Source of the DNA: Caulobacteraceae bacterium
Lineage (GTDB): Bacteria > Pseudomonadota > Alphaproteobacteria > Caulobacterales > Caulobacteraceae
Direction: 5' to 3'
NCBI GenBank assembly: GCA_027489335.1
Contig: JAIXZX010000002.1
Location: 144,219 to 208,218, forward strand
Length of the DNA: 64,000 nt
The position numbers and the translations under genes are program-made. The notes below the pieces were generated by a model. The model was not told the origin of the DNA and searched no databases. It saw only the letters and a list, made by a program, of their open reading frames with translations. This document shows positions 37,157-46,303 of the stretch, one piece after another (the first letter of the stretch is position 1; every line of letters starts with the position of its first letter).

Positions 37157-38155
37157 ATGGTCCTGATGAGTCTCCCCGAGCCCGCCGCGTCCGCAACTCC
37201 GCCCGGCCCTGCCTGGGCCGCCCGCCTCTCGGCCGAAATCGGCAAGGCGGTGCTGGGGCAAGCCCCAGTGGTGGAGCGGCTGCAGATCGCCCTGCTGGTC
37301 GGCGGTCATGTGCTGCTTGAGGGGATGCCGGGCCTGGCCAAGACCCTGCTGGTCAAGTCCCTGGGCCAGGCCATGGGTCTCGACTTCGAGCGCATCCAGT
37401 TCACGCCTGATCTGCTGCCCTCCGACGTGGTCGGAACGCTGGTCTATTCCCCCCACGACGGCAGCTTCACCCCCCATCTGGGGCCGGTTTTCGCCAATAT
37501 CGTCCTGGCCGATGAGATCAACCGCTCGCCTGCCAAGGTGCAGAGCGCCCTGCTTGAGGCCATGCAGGAGCGGCAGGTGACCATCGGCGGAACCCGCCAC
37601 CCCCTGCCCAACCCGTTCCTGGTCCTGGCCACCCAGAACCCGGTGGAACACGAGGGCACCTACCCCCTGCCCGAGGCCCAGACCGACCGCTTCCTGTTCA
37701 AACTGCTGCTCGATTACCCCTCCAGCGAGGACGAACTGGAGATGTTGCGCCGCTGGGGCTCGGCCGTCCGCTCGCCCTCGGTGGAGGCCGCCTCCAACGG
37801 CCCGGAACTGCTGGCCCTGCGCGAGGCGGTGGACGAGGTGTTCGTGGCCCCCGAAATCCAGGCCTATCTGCTGGACCTGGTGCGTCACACCCGCGACCTG
37901 GCCGCCGCGCCGGCGGGAAACCCCCGGCCCCTGGCCTTCGGCGCCTCGCCCCGGGCGACCCTGGCCCTCTATCAGGCCAGCCGAGCGCTGGCCTTTCTGA
38001 GGGGGCTCGAACAAGTGACGCCCAACCTGGTTCAGGACGTGGCGCCCGACGTGCTGCGCCACAGGATTGGCCTGACCTATGAGGCCGAGGCCTCCGGCAT
38101 GACCCCCGACGCCATCATCAAGCAGGCGCTGGCCGCCGTCGCCGTACCGGGCTGA
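37157..38155 (+). CDS. MoxR-family AAA+ ATPase
   Basis: A 332-residue AAA+ ATPase of the MoxR group. Walker A is GMPGLAKT at residues 56-63, Walker B is VLADEIN near 115, and [20 protein letters not shown] followed by AQTDRFLFK is the typical MoxR sensor region. MoxR ATPases act as chaperones that insert or activate VWA-domain partners, here the two VWA proteins encoded downstream. An in-frame ATG at 37166 is an alternative start. It is the first gene of a five-gene operon preceded by a terminator. Confidence 0.93.
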   Translation: MVLMSLPEPAASATPPGPAWAARLSAEIGKAVLGQAPVVERLQIALLVGGHVLLEGMPGLAKTLLVKSLGQAMGLDFERIQFTPDLLPSDVVGTLVYSPHDGSFTPHLGPVFANIVLADEINRSPAKVQSALLEAMQERQVTIGGTRHPLPNPFLVLATQNPVEHEGTYPLPEAQTDRFLFKLLLDYPSSEDELEMLRRWGSAVRSPSVEAASNGPELLALREAVDEVFVAPEIQAYLLDLVRHTRDLAAAPAGNPRPLAFGASPRATLALYQASRALAFLRGLEQVTPNLVQDVAPDVLRHRIGLTYEAEASGMTPDAIIKQALAAVAVPG

Positions 38156-38164
38156 TCCCAGCCC

Positions 38165-39073
38165 ATGAACGCGCCCTCGCCGGTGATCGACCCGCGGGCC
38201 CAGAGCGCCCTGCGACGGCTCGAGTGGCAGTTGCGCCGCCGCTCGGTCCAGACTCTGCTGGGCGGGGCCCACCGCTCGGTCTTCCGCGGCCGCGGCATGG
38301 AGTTCGATCAGGTCGTCCGCTACGCCTATGGCGACGACATCCGAGACATCGACTGGAACGTCACCGCCCGCCTGGGCGACCTCTACCGCAAGGTTTTCGT
38401 CGAGGAGCGTGAGCTCACCGTCTTCGCCGTGGTCAGTGACGATCCGGCCCTGCAGTTCGGCTCCGGCGCGACCAGCAAGCGCGAGGTCCTGCTGCAACTG
38501 GCGGCGCTGGTCCTGATGCTGGCGGTGGTCAACCGTGAGCGCGCGGGACTGCTGCACCAGACCCCTGTCGGCCAGAGCCTACACACCCCCACCCGCCGCC
38601 GGGCGCGCCTGTTGTCCACCCTGGCCGAACTCTTCGCCGCCGAGGCCCCGGACCCCGCGCTGGCCCAGCCCTTTCGCCCCTCGCCCCTTCTGACGGGTCC
38701 CGTGCCCCAGGGCGCCCTGGTGGTCTGGTTCGGCGAGATACCGCCCGAGCCCCCGCCGCCGGAATGGGCCGCCTTTCGCCGTCGTCACCCAGTGATCGGC
38801 GTCAGGGTCGAAGACCCGTGGGAACGGGCTCCGCCCACCAGCGGCGGCTTCACCGCCTTTGATCCCGCCGCCGGCCGCCTCGCCTGGATTGAGACGACGC
38901 CGGCCAGCCGGGCCGCCCATGCGGCCTGGCGGACGGCCCGGGAGGAGATCTGGCGGGCCTGGTGGCCCAACCCCCTGGACCGGCTGGTGGTCGATGCAGG
39001 CGCAGACCCGCTGGCGGCCCTCGTCGGTTTTCTGCGCGCCCGGCGGGCGGGCGCCGCCCATGGCGCCCCATGA
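38165..39073 (+). CDS. DUF58 domain protein of the Bat operon
   Basis: A 302-residue protein with the DUF58 signature GMEFDQVVRYAYGDDIRDID followed by WNVTARLGDLYRKVFVEERE. DUF58 proteins have a degenerate VWA-like fold and always accompany MoxR ATPases. Unlike many DUF58 proteins, this one has no N-terminal membrane helices, so it is probably cytoplasmic and peripheral. It lies nine bases after the moxR stop, and its own stop overlaps the batA start by four bases. Confidence 0.92.
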   Translation: MNAPSPVIDPRAQSALRRLEWQLRRRSVQTLLGGAHRSVFRGRGMEFDQVVRYAYGDDIRDIDWNVTARLGDLYRKVFVEERELTVFAVVSDDPALQFGSGATSKREVLLQLAALVLMLAVVNRERAGLLHQTPVGQSLHTPTRRRARLLSTLAELFAAEAPDPALAQPFRPSPLLTGPVPQGALVVWFGEIPPEPPPPEWAAFRRRHPVIGVRVEDPWERAPPTSGGFTAFDPAAGRLAWIETTPASRAAHAAWRTAREEIWRAWWPNPLDRLVVDAGADPLAALVGFLRARRAGAAHGAP

Positions 39074-40095
39074 CCGGGTTTCAGTTCGCCGCCCCTGGCC
39101 TGCTGGCCCTCCTGCTGCTGATCCCGGCCCTGGCGGCCTGGCGGCGATGGCGCGGCCGGGCGCCTGTGTGGCTCGCCCCCTATGTCGCGGCCTGGAGCCC
39201 ACCCCGCGCCCTGCCCGGCGGCCCCTGGCGCATACTCTTCCTCTATGGCGTGCTGGCCCTGCTGATCGTGTCGCTCGCCCGCCCGCAACGGATCGACGAG
39301 CGCCAGGACGTGGTCTCCCGCGGCTACGATCTGATGCTGGCCATCGACCTCTCCAGCTCCATGCTGGCGGAGGACTATGTGGGCCCTGACGGGCCGATCA
39401 ACCGGCTCGAAGCCATTCGCCCAGCCCTGCAGGCCTTCGTCACCGAGCGGCCCAATGACCGGATCGGCGTCGTGCTGTTCGCCGCACAGGCCTATACCCT
39501 GGCCCCCCTGACCACCGACCATGCGTGGCTCGCCGAACAGCTCTCGACCTTGCAGATCGGTCTGTTGGAGGACGGCACCGCCATCGGCGACGGCCTGGGC
39601 ATCGCCCTGGCCGGTCTGGAGCGGCCCCGGGCGACAGAGGACGAGGCGGTGGGCCAGTTCGTCGTCCTGCTGACGGACGGCGCCAACACCAGCGGCAGCC
39701 TCACCCCGCCTCAGTCCACAGCGCTCGCCCGCTATCGAGGGGTCCCGGTCTACGCCATCGGCGCGGGTCGCAACGGCATGGTCCCCTTCCCCATCTTCGA
39801 TGACCAGGGCCGGCGGGTCGGCACCCGGCAGTTCCCCTCGGCCCTCGACATCGAGGCCCTGCAGCGCATGGCCCGCGAAACCGACGGCCGCTTCGTGCAG
39901 GCGGGCGACACCGCAGCCCTGGCCGAGGCCTTTTCCGCCATCGACGCAGCCCAGAAGACCGAGTTCCAGGTCAGGACCCGCCGGGTGACCACCGAGCTCT
40001 TCCCCTGGCCCCTGGCCGGGGCCTTTGCGCTGCTGCTGGCCGCCGCCCCGGTCTGGGGCGCGGGCGCCGCCCGGCTGAGGCGGGCGCGTCCATGA
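39070..40095 (+). CDS. batA: VWA-domain membrane protein, BatA-like
   Basis: A 341-residue protein with membrane helices near residues 8-24 and 52-70, a periplasmic VWA domain and a C-terminal helix around residues 312-332. The MIDAS metal-site motif AIDLSSSM is intact, with the threonine and aspartate loops in LLEDGTAIGDG and VLLTDGANTSG. The name Bat comes from Bacteroides aerotolerance, but the role in alphaproteobacteria is uncertain. The start codon is the ATG in the ATGA overlap with the DUF58 gene. Its own stop overlaps the next start by four bases. Confidence 0.88.
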   Translation: MTGFQFAAPGLLALLLLIPALAAWRRWRGRAPVWLAPYVAAWSPPRALPGGPWRILFLYGVLALLIVSLARPQRIDERQDVVSRGYDLMLAIDLSSSMLAEDYVGPDGPINRLEAIRPALQAFVTERPNDRIGVVLFAAQAYTLAPLTTDHAWLAEQLSTLQIGLLEDGTAIGDGLGIALAGLERPRATEDEAVGQFVVLLTDGANTSGSLTPPQSTALARYRGVPVYAIGAGRNGMVPFPIFDDQGRRVGTRQFPSALDIEALQRMARETDGRFVQAGDTAALAEAFSAIDAAQKTEFQVRTRRVTTELFPWPLAGAFALLLAAAPVWGAGAARLRRARP

Positions 40096-41825
40096 GCTTC
40101 CTCTGGCATCATATGCTGTGGCTCGCCGCCCTGGTTCCGATCCTGATCGGCCTGGAGCTGTGGCTCGGCCGCCGCCAGGACGGCCCGGACGGGGGCGCTG
40201 GCGGGAAGATCCGGCGGGGCGCCGTCCTGGGCGGGCGGGTGCGGTTCGACCCCGGCGCGGCGCGTCCCATGGCGCGGCCGTGGCGGTTCTGGCTGGCGGT
40301 CCTGCTGCTAGCGACCGCCCTGGCGAGGCCGCAATGGGGCCAGTCGCCACTCGCCCCTGACGATCAGGCGCCGGGCGAGGTGGTCATTGCGCTGGACCTC
40401 TCCCGCAGCATGCTGGCGACCGATGTCTCGCCTTCGAGGCTGAGCCGGGCCAGGGCCCTGGCGACCGCCCTGGCCGACGACCTGCCCGATCGGCGGATCG
40501 GCCTCATCGGCTATGCCGGCGCCGCCCACGTCCTGGCCCCAGTCAGCGAAGACCAAGCCATCCTGCGGACCTATCTGCCGCAGATCGGCCCGGAACACAT
40601 GCCCGTCCCAGGCAGCAATCTCGATGCCTTGCTGGAGACCGCCTTCAACAGTTTCAGCGACACGCCCCAGGGCCGCGCCCTGGTGATCCTGACCGATGGC
40701 GAGGCCGAGCCCGGCGCCTGGCGCGAGCGGCTCGCGCCCCTGCGCAGCCAAGGGGTCCGCGTGATCGCCGTCGGCTTCGGCACGGAGGCCGGCGCCACCC
40801 CGCCGGGGCCGGGCGGATCGCCCATGCGCCGCGCGGACGGCGCGGCCGTGGTGTCCCGGCTCAATCCTGCCCTGCTGGCCGAACTGGCGGCCGGCGGCGC
40901 CCAGGGCGGTCAGGCGCTCGATCTGGCTGGCGCGGCCGACCTCTCGGCCCTGGTGCGGACCGCCAGCGCCACAGCGCCCGAGGCCGCCGGAACCGAAGCC
41001 GGCCGCGCCCAGGGGCTGGCCGACCAGTTCGTCTGGTTCGCCGCCGCCGCCCTCATCCTGCTGGCCTGGAGCGCGGCGAGCGAGGTGCCGGCCCACCCTC
41101 GCCTGCGAACGCCGCGAACGCCGGCTCTGAGCCACGCCCTTCTGATAGCGGCGCTGGCGCTCACCCTAGCGCCGGCCGGCCTGTCCCTGGCACAGGGACC
41201 GCTGCTCACCGAGGCGGACCTCCAGGGTGAGGAGGACCCGCTGCTTCAGATGCGCGGTCTCGCCGAAGAGCTGCTGGGTCGCCGGAGGCTGAGCGCCGCC
41301 GACTACCGCCGGATCAGTGAGGTCGCCATCCGCTACGGAGAGGTCCATCGCGGGCACGGCCACGCCCTGGAGGACGGCGTCATGCGCGACGGCCTCGCCG
41401 CCGTCGCCCTGGGCCGGAAACTGGATCCCGACCTAGCTGACTGGGCGGCCGCCGAGGCCCGGCTGAACCACCTTCTGACCCCGCCGCCGCCGGTTCCCAT
41501 GGAGGATCCCGGGCCTGCCGACCCCGCCAACGAGCCCATGGGCGCCACGGGCCAGCAGCCGGTGGCCGGCGAGGATGCGGGGCCCGGCGGCGACGAGCCG
41601 GGAGAAGACGGCCAACAGGAGCCCACGGCTGGCGAACAGGGTCTCCAGAATGTGGGCGGCTCCACCTCCGACCAGTTTGACCCCGCCGAGTGGAGCAACC
41701 CCGCCCTCGTTCAGCCGCTCGACACCCTGCGCCGGCTGCGGGCCGCCGATTCCCCCGGCGAACTCTTCCTTCGGCGGCAGGCCGCCCAGGTCGCCCCGCG
41801 TCCAGCGGGAGCCCAGACGTGGTGA
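40092..41825 (+). CDS. batB: BatB-like VWA protein with BatC-like C-terminal extension
   Basis: A 577-residue protein in two parts. Residues 1 to about 330 are BatB-like: two N-terminal helices, a VWA domain with the MIDAS motif IALDLSRSM and ILTDGEAEPG, and a membrane helix near 315. A second hydrophobic segment (about 345-372) leads into a periplasmic tail with helical, TPR-like content (EDPLLQMRGLAEELLGRRRL) and then an acidic Gly/Pro-rich stretch. In Bacteroides the TPR part is a separate protein, BatC, so this looks like a BatB-BatC fusion. It overlaps the next gene as GTGA. Confidence 0.85.
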   Translation: MSFLWHHMLWLAALVPILIGLELWLGRRQDGPDGGAGGKIRRGAVLGGRVRFDPGAARPMARPWRFWLAVLLLATALARPQWGQSPLAPDDQAPGEVVIALDLSRSMLATDVSPSRLSRARALATALADDLPDRRIGLIGYAGAAHVLAPVSEDQAILRTYLPQIGPEHMPVPGSNLDALLETAFNSFSDTPQGRALVILTDGEAEPGAWRERLAPLRSQGVRVIAVGFGTEAGATPPGPGGSPMRRADGAAVVSRLNPALLAELAAGGAQGGQALDLAGAADLSALVRTASATAPEAAGTEAGRAQGLADQFVWFAAAALILLAWSAASEVPAHPRLRTPRTPALSHALLIAALALTLAPAGLSLAQGPLLTEADLQGEEDPLLQMRGLAEELLGRRRLSAADYRRISEVAIRYGEVHRGHGHALEDGVMRDGLAAVALGRKLDPDLADWAAAEARLNHLLTPPPPVPMEDPGPADPANEPMGATGQQPVAGEDAGPGGDEPGEDGQQEPTAGEQGLQNVGGSTSDQFDPAEWSNPALVQPLDTLRRLRAADSPGELFLRRQAAQVAPRPAGAQTW

Positions 41826-43915
41826 GCCCCCTCAGGTCGACCCTGGCCGGACTGGCCCTGGCCGCCAGTCTCGTTCTCCCGGTCCAGGCCCAGCCGGTGA
41901 CCGGCGCCTTCGAGGCGCCACCTAAGCCCCTCTGGGCCGGGGAGGTTTTCGACCTGACCCTGGCCTGGACCGTGGACTGGAGCACCTTCGGCAATCTGGA
42001 AGGCGAGCTGGAATGGGAGTCCGCCCCCCTGGCGGCCGAGCCCTGGGGGGCGCCGGCCCTGCGCGCGCCGCCGGCGCCCGGCGCCTCGCGGGCGGTGATC
42101 GAGTTCAAGACCCGGGCCATGGCCCTGGCGCCCGGCCTGACGCCGGTGGCGCCGGCCCGCCAGGTGATGCGCCTGCAGACCGGGGTCGTGGACATGGAAG
42201 AGTATCAGCGGGCGATCACCGAAACCCGGACCATCGAAAGCGCGCCGGGCCTGTTTCGCATTCGGCCCCTCCCCCCGGCGCCCGAGGGGTTCCTGGGCGC
42301 GGTCGGTCGGTTCGAGGTGGCGTCCGCCGTGGAGGCCGAGGAAATCCGAGTGGGCGAAAGCCTCACCTGGCGGGTGACCCTGTCGGGGACCGGCAACTGG
42401 CCCGCCATCTCGGGCCTGCCTGCCCGGCAGGTTTCCCGCGACTTCCAGGTCATCGGCGAGCCCGAACAGAGCGAGGGCGCCGACGGCACCCTGTTCGAAC
42501 GCGCGCTGGGCGAGACGGTCACATTGGTCCCGCAGCGGGCCGGGCGCTACGTCCTGGGCGCCTTCGAGGTGGTGGCCTTCGACCCCGACACTGGCCGCTA
42601 TGTCCGCCATGTCGCCCCGCCGATCACCTTGGAGGTCCTGCCCGGCCCCAACGGCGACCTGCTTCCGCCGGAGATCCCACCTGACGCCCTTCCCGACGAG
42701 GACGCGCCCCTGCCGCCCATGTTGAAGGGCGAGGCGGCTGCGCTGGCCCCGCCGTCAGATCGGCTGTTCGGCGGCGCGCTGCTGGCGGCGCCCCTGGGCC
42801 TGCTGGCCCTGTGGATGGGGCTCGCCTTCTGGCGGGCCTACGAAGCCGATCCCTACCGACGGGCCCGCGCCGCCCACCGGCGCCTGGCGCGGACTCTGGC
42901 GCGTCTGGCGCAAGATCCCCCGGCCGCCGAAGCCCGCGCCCTGGTGCGGGACTGGCAGCGGGACGCGGCCCTTCGCCTGCGCCTGGGCCTGGCCGCGCCC
43001 GCCCCAGACGCCTTCGAAGACCCACGATGGGGGGATCTCTGGGCGCAGGCCGACCGCTTCCTCTATGGCCGGGCCGGCGTGCTCCCGCAGGACTGGACCA
43101 GGCGGGCCGCCGAGCTTCATGCCGCCCTGGGGCCTCCCCCACCTTTCCGGCCGGCGACGGCGCTGCGTCGACCCAACCTGCTGCCGGCGGCTGCGGGCCT
43201 CGCGGGCCTCGCCCTCTTCCTGGTGACCAGCGGCGCCCATGCCCAGGAGATGACCGCCAAGGCCTTGACCGAGCGCGTCGCCGAGACGCCCCTGGACTGG
43301 CGGGCGCGGCACAACCTGGCCATCGCCCTGGCCGCCCAGGACCGTTGGGAGGAAGCCGCGGGCCATGCGGCGGTCGCCTTTGTCCAGAACCCCTCCGACC
43401 CGCAGGCCCGCCGCCTCTGGCTGACCACCGGCGCCAAGGCCGGCTACAGCCTGGCGCCGGGCGCCAGCGTGCCCCGGCCCCGGGACTGGCGCGGCCGGGC
43501 GATCGCGGTCGCCTCACCGGCGGTCTGGCGCTGGCTTGTGCTCGGCTTTGCGGGCCTGACGGTCTTGGGCCTCGGCGCAGGACTCTACGCCCGTTACCGG
43601 CCGGTCCGTCATCTGGTCCGGGCAGGTCTCGGCCTGGCCGCTGTCGCCGCGATCGGGACGATGATCAGCGCCACCGCCCTGGCCGGCTTTGGCGCGCTTG
43701 GAAGTTCCCAGGCGGTGGTGATCTGGGGCGCCGGTCCCTTGCGCCCCCTGCCGGTGGACACCCCAGCCGAGGCCGCCGAAATCCAGCTGGCTGGCGGGGC
43801 CGTCGGCCGCGTCGAGCGATCCTATCTCGGCTGGCGCGAGGTGCGGCTGGGGGACGGGCGGACCGGTTGGACGCGGCAGGAAAACCTGATCTGGGTCTGG
43901 GGACCGCCCCGGTAG
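41822..43915 (+). CDS. batD: BatD-like protein fused to BatE-like TPR and SH3 domains
   Basis: A 697-residue protein starting at a GTG that overlaps the batB stop. A signal peptide (ending LPVQAQP) is followed by BatD-type beta-sandwich domains, including RVGESLTWRVTLSGTGNW-like strands and GRYVLGAFEVVAFDPDTGRY. A membrane helix lies near residue 320, and a second one near 460 precedes a TPR-like unit (DWRARHNLAIALAAQDRWEE). More helices follow, and the protein ends in an SH3-like domain (GWREVRLGDGRTGWTRQENL). BatE in Bacteroides is exactly a TPR plus SH3 protein, so this is a BatD-BatE fusion. Confidence 0.85.
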   Translation: MSPLRSTLAGLALAASLVLPVQAQPVTGAFEAPPKPLWAGEVFDLTLAWTVDWSTFGNLEGELEWESAPLAAEPWGAPALRAPPAPGASRAVIEFKTRAMALAPGLTPVAPARQVMRLQTGVVDMEEYQRAITETRTIESAPGLFRIRPLPPAPEGFLGAVGRFEVASAVEAEEIRVGESLTWRVTLSGTGNWPAISGLPARQVSRDFQVIGEPEQSEGADGTLFERALGETVTLVPQRAGRYVLGAFEVVAFDPDTGRYVRHVAPPITLEVLPGPNGDLLPPEIPPDALPDEDAPLPPMLKGEAAALAPPSDRLFGGALLAAPLGLLALWMGLAFWRAYEADPYRRARAAHRRLARTLARLAQDPPAAEARALVRDWQRDAALRLRLGLAAPAPDAFEDPRWGDLWAQADRFLYGRAGVLPQDWTRRAAELHAALGPPPPFRPATALRRPNLLPAAAGLAGLALFLVTSGAHAQEMTAKALTERVAETPLDWRARHNLAIALAAQDRWEEAAGHAAVAFVQNPSDPQARRLWLTTGAKAGYSLAPGASVPRPRDWRGRAIAVASPAVWRWLVLGFAGLTVLGLGAGLYARYRPVRHLVRAGLGLAAVAAIGTMISATALAGFGALGSSQAVVIWGAGPLRPLPVDTPAEAAEIQLAGGAVGRVERSYLGWREVRLGDGRTGWTRQENLIWVWGPPR

Positions 43916-43930
43916 GGAGGTTTCGCCGCC

Positions 43931-45244
43931 CTATTCCACCGGCTTGGCGCGATAGGCGACCTCGTCCAGCTCGCCCTCCCACTTGGCGACGGTGACGGCC
44001 ACCACCAGGTCGCTGGTGGCGTTGGGCACGGTGCGGGTCATGTCCAGGATGCGGTCGAAGGGCAGGATGAAGCCCACCACCAGGGCCGTCTGCTCGGCGG
44101 TGAGGCCGATGACCTGCAGCACGGCCGCCAGCATGAAGAGCGAGGCCGAGGGGACGGGCGCTGTGCCCACCGCCACAACCACGCAAACCAGGCCCACCAT
44201 CAGATACTGGGCCGCGGTCATGTCGACCCCGAAGGCCTGGGCGGAGAACATCGCCAGCAGGGCCACATAGAGGGCGGTGCCATCCATGCTGAGCGTCGTG
44301 CCGAGCGGAAGCGTGGTCGAGGCCACGGTGTGGCTGACCCCGAGATTCTTTTCGGCCACCCGCATGGCCACCGGCAGGACGGCGGCGCTGGAGGAGGTGG
44401 AGAAGGCGACGATCACCGCGTCAGCGATGTCCCGGAAGAAGGGGACCACCGGCAGGCCGGCGATCAGGCGAATGACGCCCCCATGGACGATCAGGGTCTG
44501 GATCGCACAGCCCAGCACCAGGGCCATGGCCAGCAGGAAGACATGCACGAAGGTGCTGGGGCCGGAGGTCCCCATGACCCAGGCCACCAGGGCGAAAACC
44601 CCGAAGGGCGCCAGCTCCATGATGATCCGCACCAGGACCAGCATGATGTCCGAGCCGATCTGGAAGAGCCGCGCGGCCGGGGCGGCGGGCTCGCCGATGA
44701 TCAGGATGCCCAGGCCGATCAGGATGGCGAAGAAGATGATCGCCGGGATGTTGCCCTCATTCAGGGCGGCGAACGGATTGAGCGGCACGATACTCATCAG
44801 GTATTCGCCCAGCGTCGGCGCGGCGCCGAGCACCTGAGGGCTGGTGCCGGCGAAGTCCATGCCGGCGCCGGGCTGGAACAGCGTCCCGAGGCTGAGTCCC
44901 ACCGAGACCGCCACCGCCGTCAGCGCGAGATACATGACCAGGGTCTTGGCCCCGATAGACCCCAGCCGCTTCACATCCCCCATGCCGGCGATGCCGGAGA
45001 CGATGGAGAAGAAGACCAGCGGGGTGACGATCATGCGGATCAGCCGCACGAAGAGGTCACCCACCCATTTGATCCCCATGGCCTGCTCGCCGATGACGAG
45101 GCCCAGCGCCGTGCCCAGCACCAGGCCGAGCAGGATCCGCTTCCAGAGGGTGACTTCCAGCCAATAGCGGCGGACGAAGCCGCCCAGACCGCCCGTCCGG
45201 ACAGGCGCCTCAGCAGGGGTAGGTTCGGGGGCGAGGTCGCTCAT
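43931..45244 (-). CDS. Dicarboxylate/amino-acid:cation symporter (DAACS family)
   Basis: A 437-residue inner-membrane transporter of the GltP/DctA family, which couples uptake of glutamate, aspartate or C4-dicarboxylates to proton or sodium entry. The hairpin HP1 motif is FSTSSSAAVLPVAMRVAE, and helix 7/HP2 carries SMDGTALY. The family's substrate-contact pattern is therefore intact. Placed downstream of dgcN and dgcA on the same strand, it most likely brings in D-glutamate or related acids. The long soluble N-terminus (about 25 residues, Pro/Glu-rich) is normal for the family. Confidence 0.92.
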   Translation of the reverse strand: MSDLAPEPTPAEAPVRTGGLGGFVRRYWLEVTLWKRILLGLVLGTALGLVIGEQAMGIKWVGDLFVRLIRMIVTPLVFFSIVSGIAGMGDVKRLGSIGAKTLVMYLALTAVAVSVGLSLGTLFQPGAGMDFAGTSPQVLGAAPTLGEYLMSIVPLNPFAALNEGNIPAIIFFAILIGLGILIIGEPAAPAARLFQIGSDIMLVLVRIIMELAPFGVFALVAWVMGTSGPSTFVHVFLLAMALVLGCAIQTLIVHGGVIRLIAGLPVVPFFRDIADAVIVAFSTSSSAAVLPVAMRVAEKNLGVSHTVASTTLPLGTTLSMDGTALYVALLAMFSAQAFGVDMTAAQYLMVGLVCVVVAVGTAPVPSASLFMLAAVLQVIGLTAEQTALVVGFILPFDRILDMTRTVPNATSDLVVAVTVAKWEGELDEVAYRAKPVE

Positions 45245-45301
45245 CGGCTTGGTCTCCAGGTGCGGGGTCGCGCCGTCCTCGTCCGCCGAAACGGTGGCCG
45301 G

Positions 45302-46303
45302 TCAGGCCTCAGCGCCGTCGGGCTCGCCCCACAGGCCCTGCGGCGGAGTCAGGTGGGCGCCGCGCTGGACCGCGCCGCCGGCATAGTCGTTGGCCAGCCA
45401 GGTCGGTCCGTCGAGATCGACGAAGTCCGCGTGCCGGGCCACATGGAAGGCTGGCGCGATCGACATGGAGGAAGAGACCATGCAGCCGACCATGACGCCG
45501 AAATCCATCGCCCGGGCCTGCTGCAACAGGTCGAGAGCCTCCGTCAGTCCGCCGCTCTTGTCGAGCTTGATGTTCACCACCTGATAGCGGTCCTTCAGAC
45601 CCGGGAGGTCGGCGGCCACGTGACAGGATTCATCAGCGCAGATCGGCGCGCAGCTGGTGAAGCCTGCCAGGGCGGCGTCCTCGCCGGCCGGCAACGGCTG
45701 CTCGATCAGGGCGACCTTCAGCTCGGCAAGAGCCGGCTGCAAAGCCGCCAGGATATCGAGGGTCCAGCTTTCATTGGGATCGACAATCAGGTCGGCGTCG
45801 GGCGCTGCGGCGCGGACAGCGGCCAGGCAGGCGGCCGGGTCGTTCTGGTCGACCTTGACCTTGATCAGCGTGGCGCCGGTCATCCGTGCGGCCGCCGCGC
45901 CCATGGCCTGGGGTGTGTCCAGGCTGACGGTCAGCGCACTCACCAGGGGATGGAGCGGGAGCTGTCCGAGGGTGTCGGCGACCGCACGGCCGGCCAGGCG
46001 GGCTTCGAGATCCCACAGGGCGCAGTCGATGGCGTTGCGGGCCGCACCCGGACCCAGCCGTTCGGCCAGGTCCCGGCGGCTCATCCCGCGGGCGAGGTCC
46101 TCGCCCAGGGCGTTCACCTGGGCGAGGACCGAGTCGATCGTTTCCCCATAGCGGGCGTAGGGAACCCCCTCCCCGCGACCCTGGCGGCCATCCTGGACCA
46201 GGGTCACGGCCACCACGTCAGCGGCGGTCTTGACCCCGCGCGAAATCCGGAAGGGCGTGCTCAGCGGCCAATGTTCAGGGCGGGCTGAGAGGGTGCGAAG
46301 CAT
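45302..46303 (-). CDS. dgcA: N-acetyl-D-glutamate racemase-type enolase superfamily enzyme DgcA
   Basis: A 333-residue enolase-superfamily enzyme of the dipeptide-epimerase branch. The KxK pair is K148-x-K150 in LIKVKVDQ, metal ligands lie in VDPNESW, IEQPLP and CADESCH, and the opposite lysine is in NIKLDKSGG. General annotation would call it L-Ala-D/L-Glu epimerase. Next to a DUF1611 gene it matches DgcA, reported in marine proteobacteria to racemise N-acetyl-D-glutamate to the L-form. It overlaps the end of dgcN by 43 bases. Confidence 0.88.
   Translation of the reverse strand: MLRTLSARPEHWPLSTPFRISRGVKTAADVVAVTLVQDGRQGRGEGVPYARYGETIDSVLAQVNALGEDLARGMSRRDLAERLGPGAARNAIDCALWDLEARLAGRAVADTLGQLPLHPLVSALTVSLDTPQAMGAAAARMTGATLIKVKVDQNDPAACLAAVRAAAPDADLIVDPNESWTLDILAALQPALAELKVALIEQPLPAGEDAALAGFTSCAPICADESCHVAADLPGLKDRYQVVNIKLDKSGGLTEALDLLQQARAMDFGVMVGCMVSSSMSIAPAFHVARHADFVDLDGPTWLANDYAGGAVQRGAHLTPPQGLWGEPDGAEA

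Noticed and set aside
36656..38557. 633-codon minus-strand frame opposite the deacylase and moxR
   Set aside because: It shadows two genes with intact catalytic motifs and crosses a clear terminator.
37157..43915. Bat operon read as a magnesium-chelatase or gas-vesicle-type MoxR system
   Set aside because: The presence of DUF58, two MIDAS-bearing VWA membrane proteins and a BatD-like protein in the standard order identifies it as a Bat operon.
45302..46303. Muconate or chloromuconate cycloisomerase
   Set aside because: The enolase-superfamily motifs fit, but the DUF1611 neighbour and the symporter point to amino-acid rather than aromatic metabolism.
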